A DNA stretch of 64,000 bases from Bacillus thuringiensis (lineage in GTDB: Bacteria; Bacillota; Bacilli; Bacillales; Bacillaceae_G), in contig NZ_JACYOF010000001.1 of NCBI RefSeq assembly GCF_014932895.1, forward strand, positions 310,001 through 374,000. Direction: 5' to 3'. The position numbers were made by a program, and so were the translations under genes. Below the pieces are notes generated by a model, which saw nothing but the letters and a program-made list of their open reading frames with translations, was not told where the DNA came from and made no database searches. Below, piece by piece: positions 63,911-64,000 of this stretch (the stretch's first letter is position 1; each line of letters begins with the position of its first letter).

Positions 63911-64000
63911 ATGAAAGGAATATTTGAAAAAACATTTAAATTAGATTTACACGAAACATCACCAAAACAAGAAGTTTTAGCTGGAGTTACGTCATTTTTC
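63911..64000 (+). CDS. NCS2 family purine permease (5' end only)
   Basis: The first 30 codons (MKGIFEKTFKLD, then HETSPKQEVLAGVTSFF) match the start of AzgA/PbuG-type xanthine/guanine/hypoxanthine permeases, in which an LAGVTTFF-like motif opens the first membrane span. The window ends inside the gene. AAGAAGG precedes the ATG. A stem-loop and a 5-codon reading frame lie in its leader. Confidence 0.8.
   Translation, partial: MKGIFEKTFKLDLHETSPKQEVLAGVTSFF

Overview
The window is a chromosomal segment of a low-GC, spore-forming Firmicute. It looks like a member of the Bacillus cereus group. The evidence is an intact spoIIA operon (spoIIAA-spoIIAB-sigF), dacF and a seven-gene spoVA operon; an oligo-1,6-glucosidase whose sequence I recognise from B. 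cereus; two SAM-I (S-box) riboswitches over a complete Bacillus-type methionine-salvage locus; and three copies of a dispersed structured repeat that matches what I know of bcr1, an element confined to the B. cereus group. No rRNA, tRNA, CRISPR array, prophage or transposase gene was seen.

Layout. 1-8.7 kb: maltodextrin utilisation (mdxEFG importer, a cyclomaltodextrinase-type enzyme, oligo-1,6-glucosidase and an MsmX-type ATPase), with six CcpA/LacI-type operator sequences between the genes. 8.7-19.2 kb: an accessory-looking stretch with a truncated SDR gene, small membrane proteins, two lipoproteins, an AAA ATPase, a thiolase, a NUDIX hydrolase, a zincin-like protein, two bcr1-like repeats and a PadR/HAAS operon with a triple operator, followed by a 3-hydroxybutyrate dehydrogenase-type SDR and a YvrJ protein. 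19.2-27.2 kb: methionine salvage (mtnKA, mtnU, mtnE, mtnWXBD). 27.2-33.5 kb: a serine hydrolase operon, a GGDEF protein, a nitroreductase with a palindromic operator, and a frameshifted cysteine-rich gene. 33.5-38.9 kb: the PTS core ptsGHI with glcT and a clear RAT/terminator antitermination leader. 39-42.7 kb: a HAD phosphatase and nagA-nagB-nagR. 42.7-48.4 kb: an MBL-fold secreted protein, scpB, scpA, a YjcZ peptide, ypuF, ribT, ppiB and ypuA. 48.4-58.2 kb: a HAD phosphatase, spoVA, the remains of an NSS transporter, spoIIA and dacF. 58.2-64 kb: a YtrA-like regulator with an ABC exporter and two paralogous permeases, a secreted protein, a MarR regulator, a SIMPL-domain protein behind a bcr1-like insertion, and the start of an NCS2 purine permease.

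How the genes work together. Sugar flow is the main theme of the left and centre. Maltodextrins enter by MdxEFG with MsmX and are cut by NplT and MalL; glucose enters by PtsG under GlcT control and PtsHI; and N-acetylglucosamine-6-phosphate is handled by NagAB under NagR. The PTS is expected to feed the CcpA operators seen in the maltodextrin region. Methionine salvage is switched by SAM through two riboswitches on opposite strands. The right part is the forespore programme: SigF and its regulators, the DacF carboxypeptidase, and SpoVA proteins for dipicolinate uptake behind a SigG-like promoter.

The most interesting signals are: (i) three bcr1-like repeats with TTTAT junctions, two of them at stop codons; (ii) a PadR operon with three 21-bp operators spaced 31-32 bp and a translationally coupled 52-codon membrane ORF; (iii) decayed genes (NSS transporter, Cys-rich gene, SDR); (iv) a second hairpin overlapping the S-box terminator of mtnKA; and (v) a stem-loop plus a 5-codon reading frame ahead of the NCS2 permease. 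None of these is clearly a wholly new system. The PadR-HAAS-HAAS-small ORF operon is the best candidate for an under-described functional unit.
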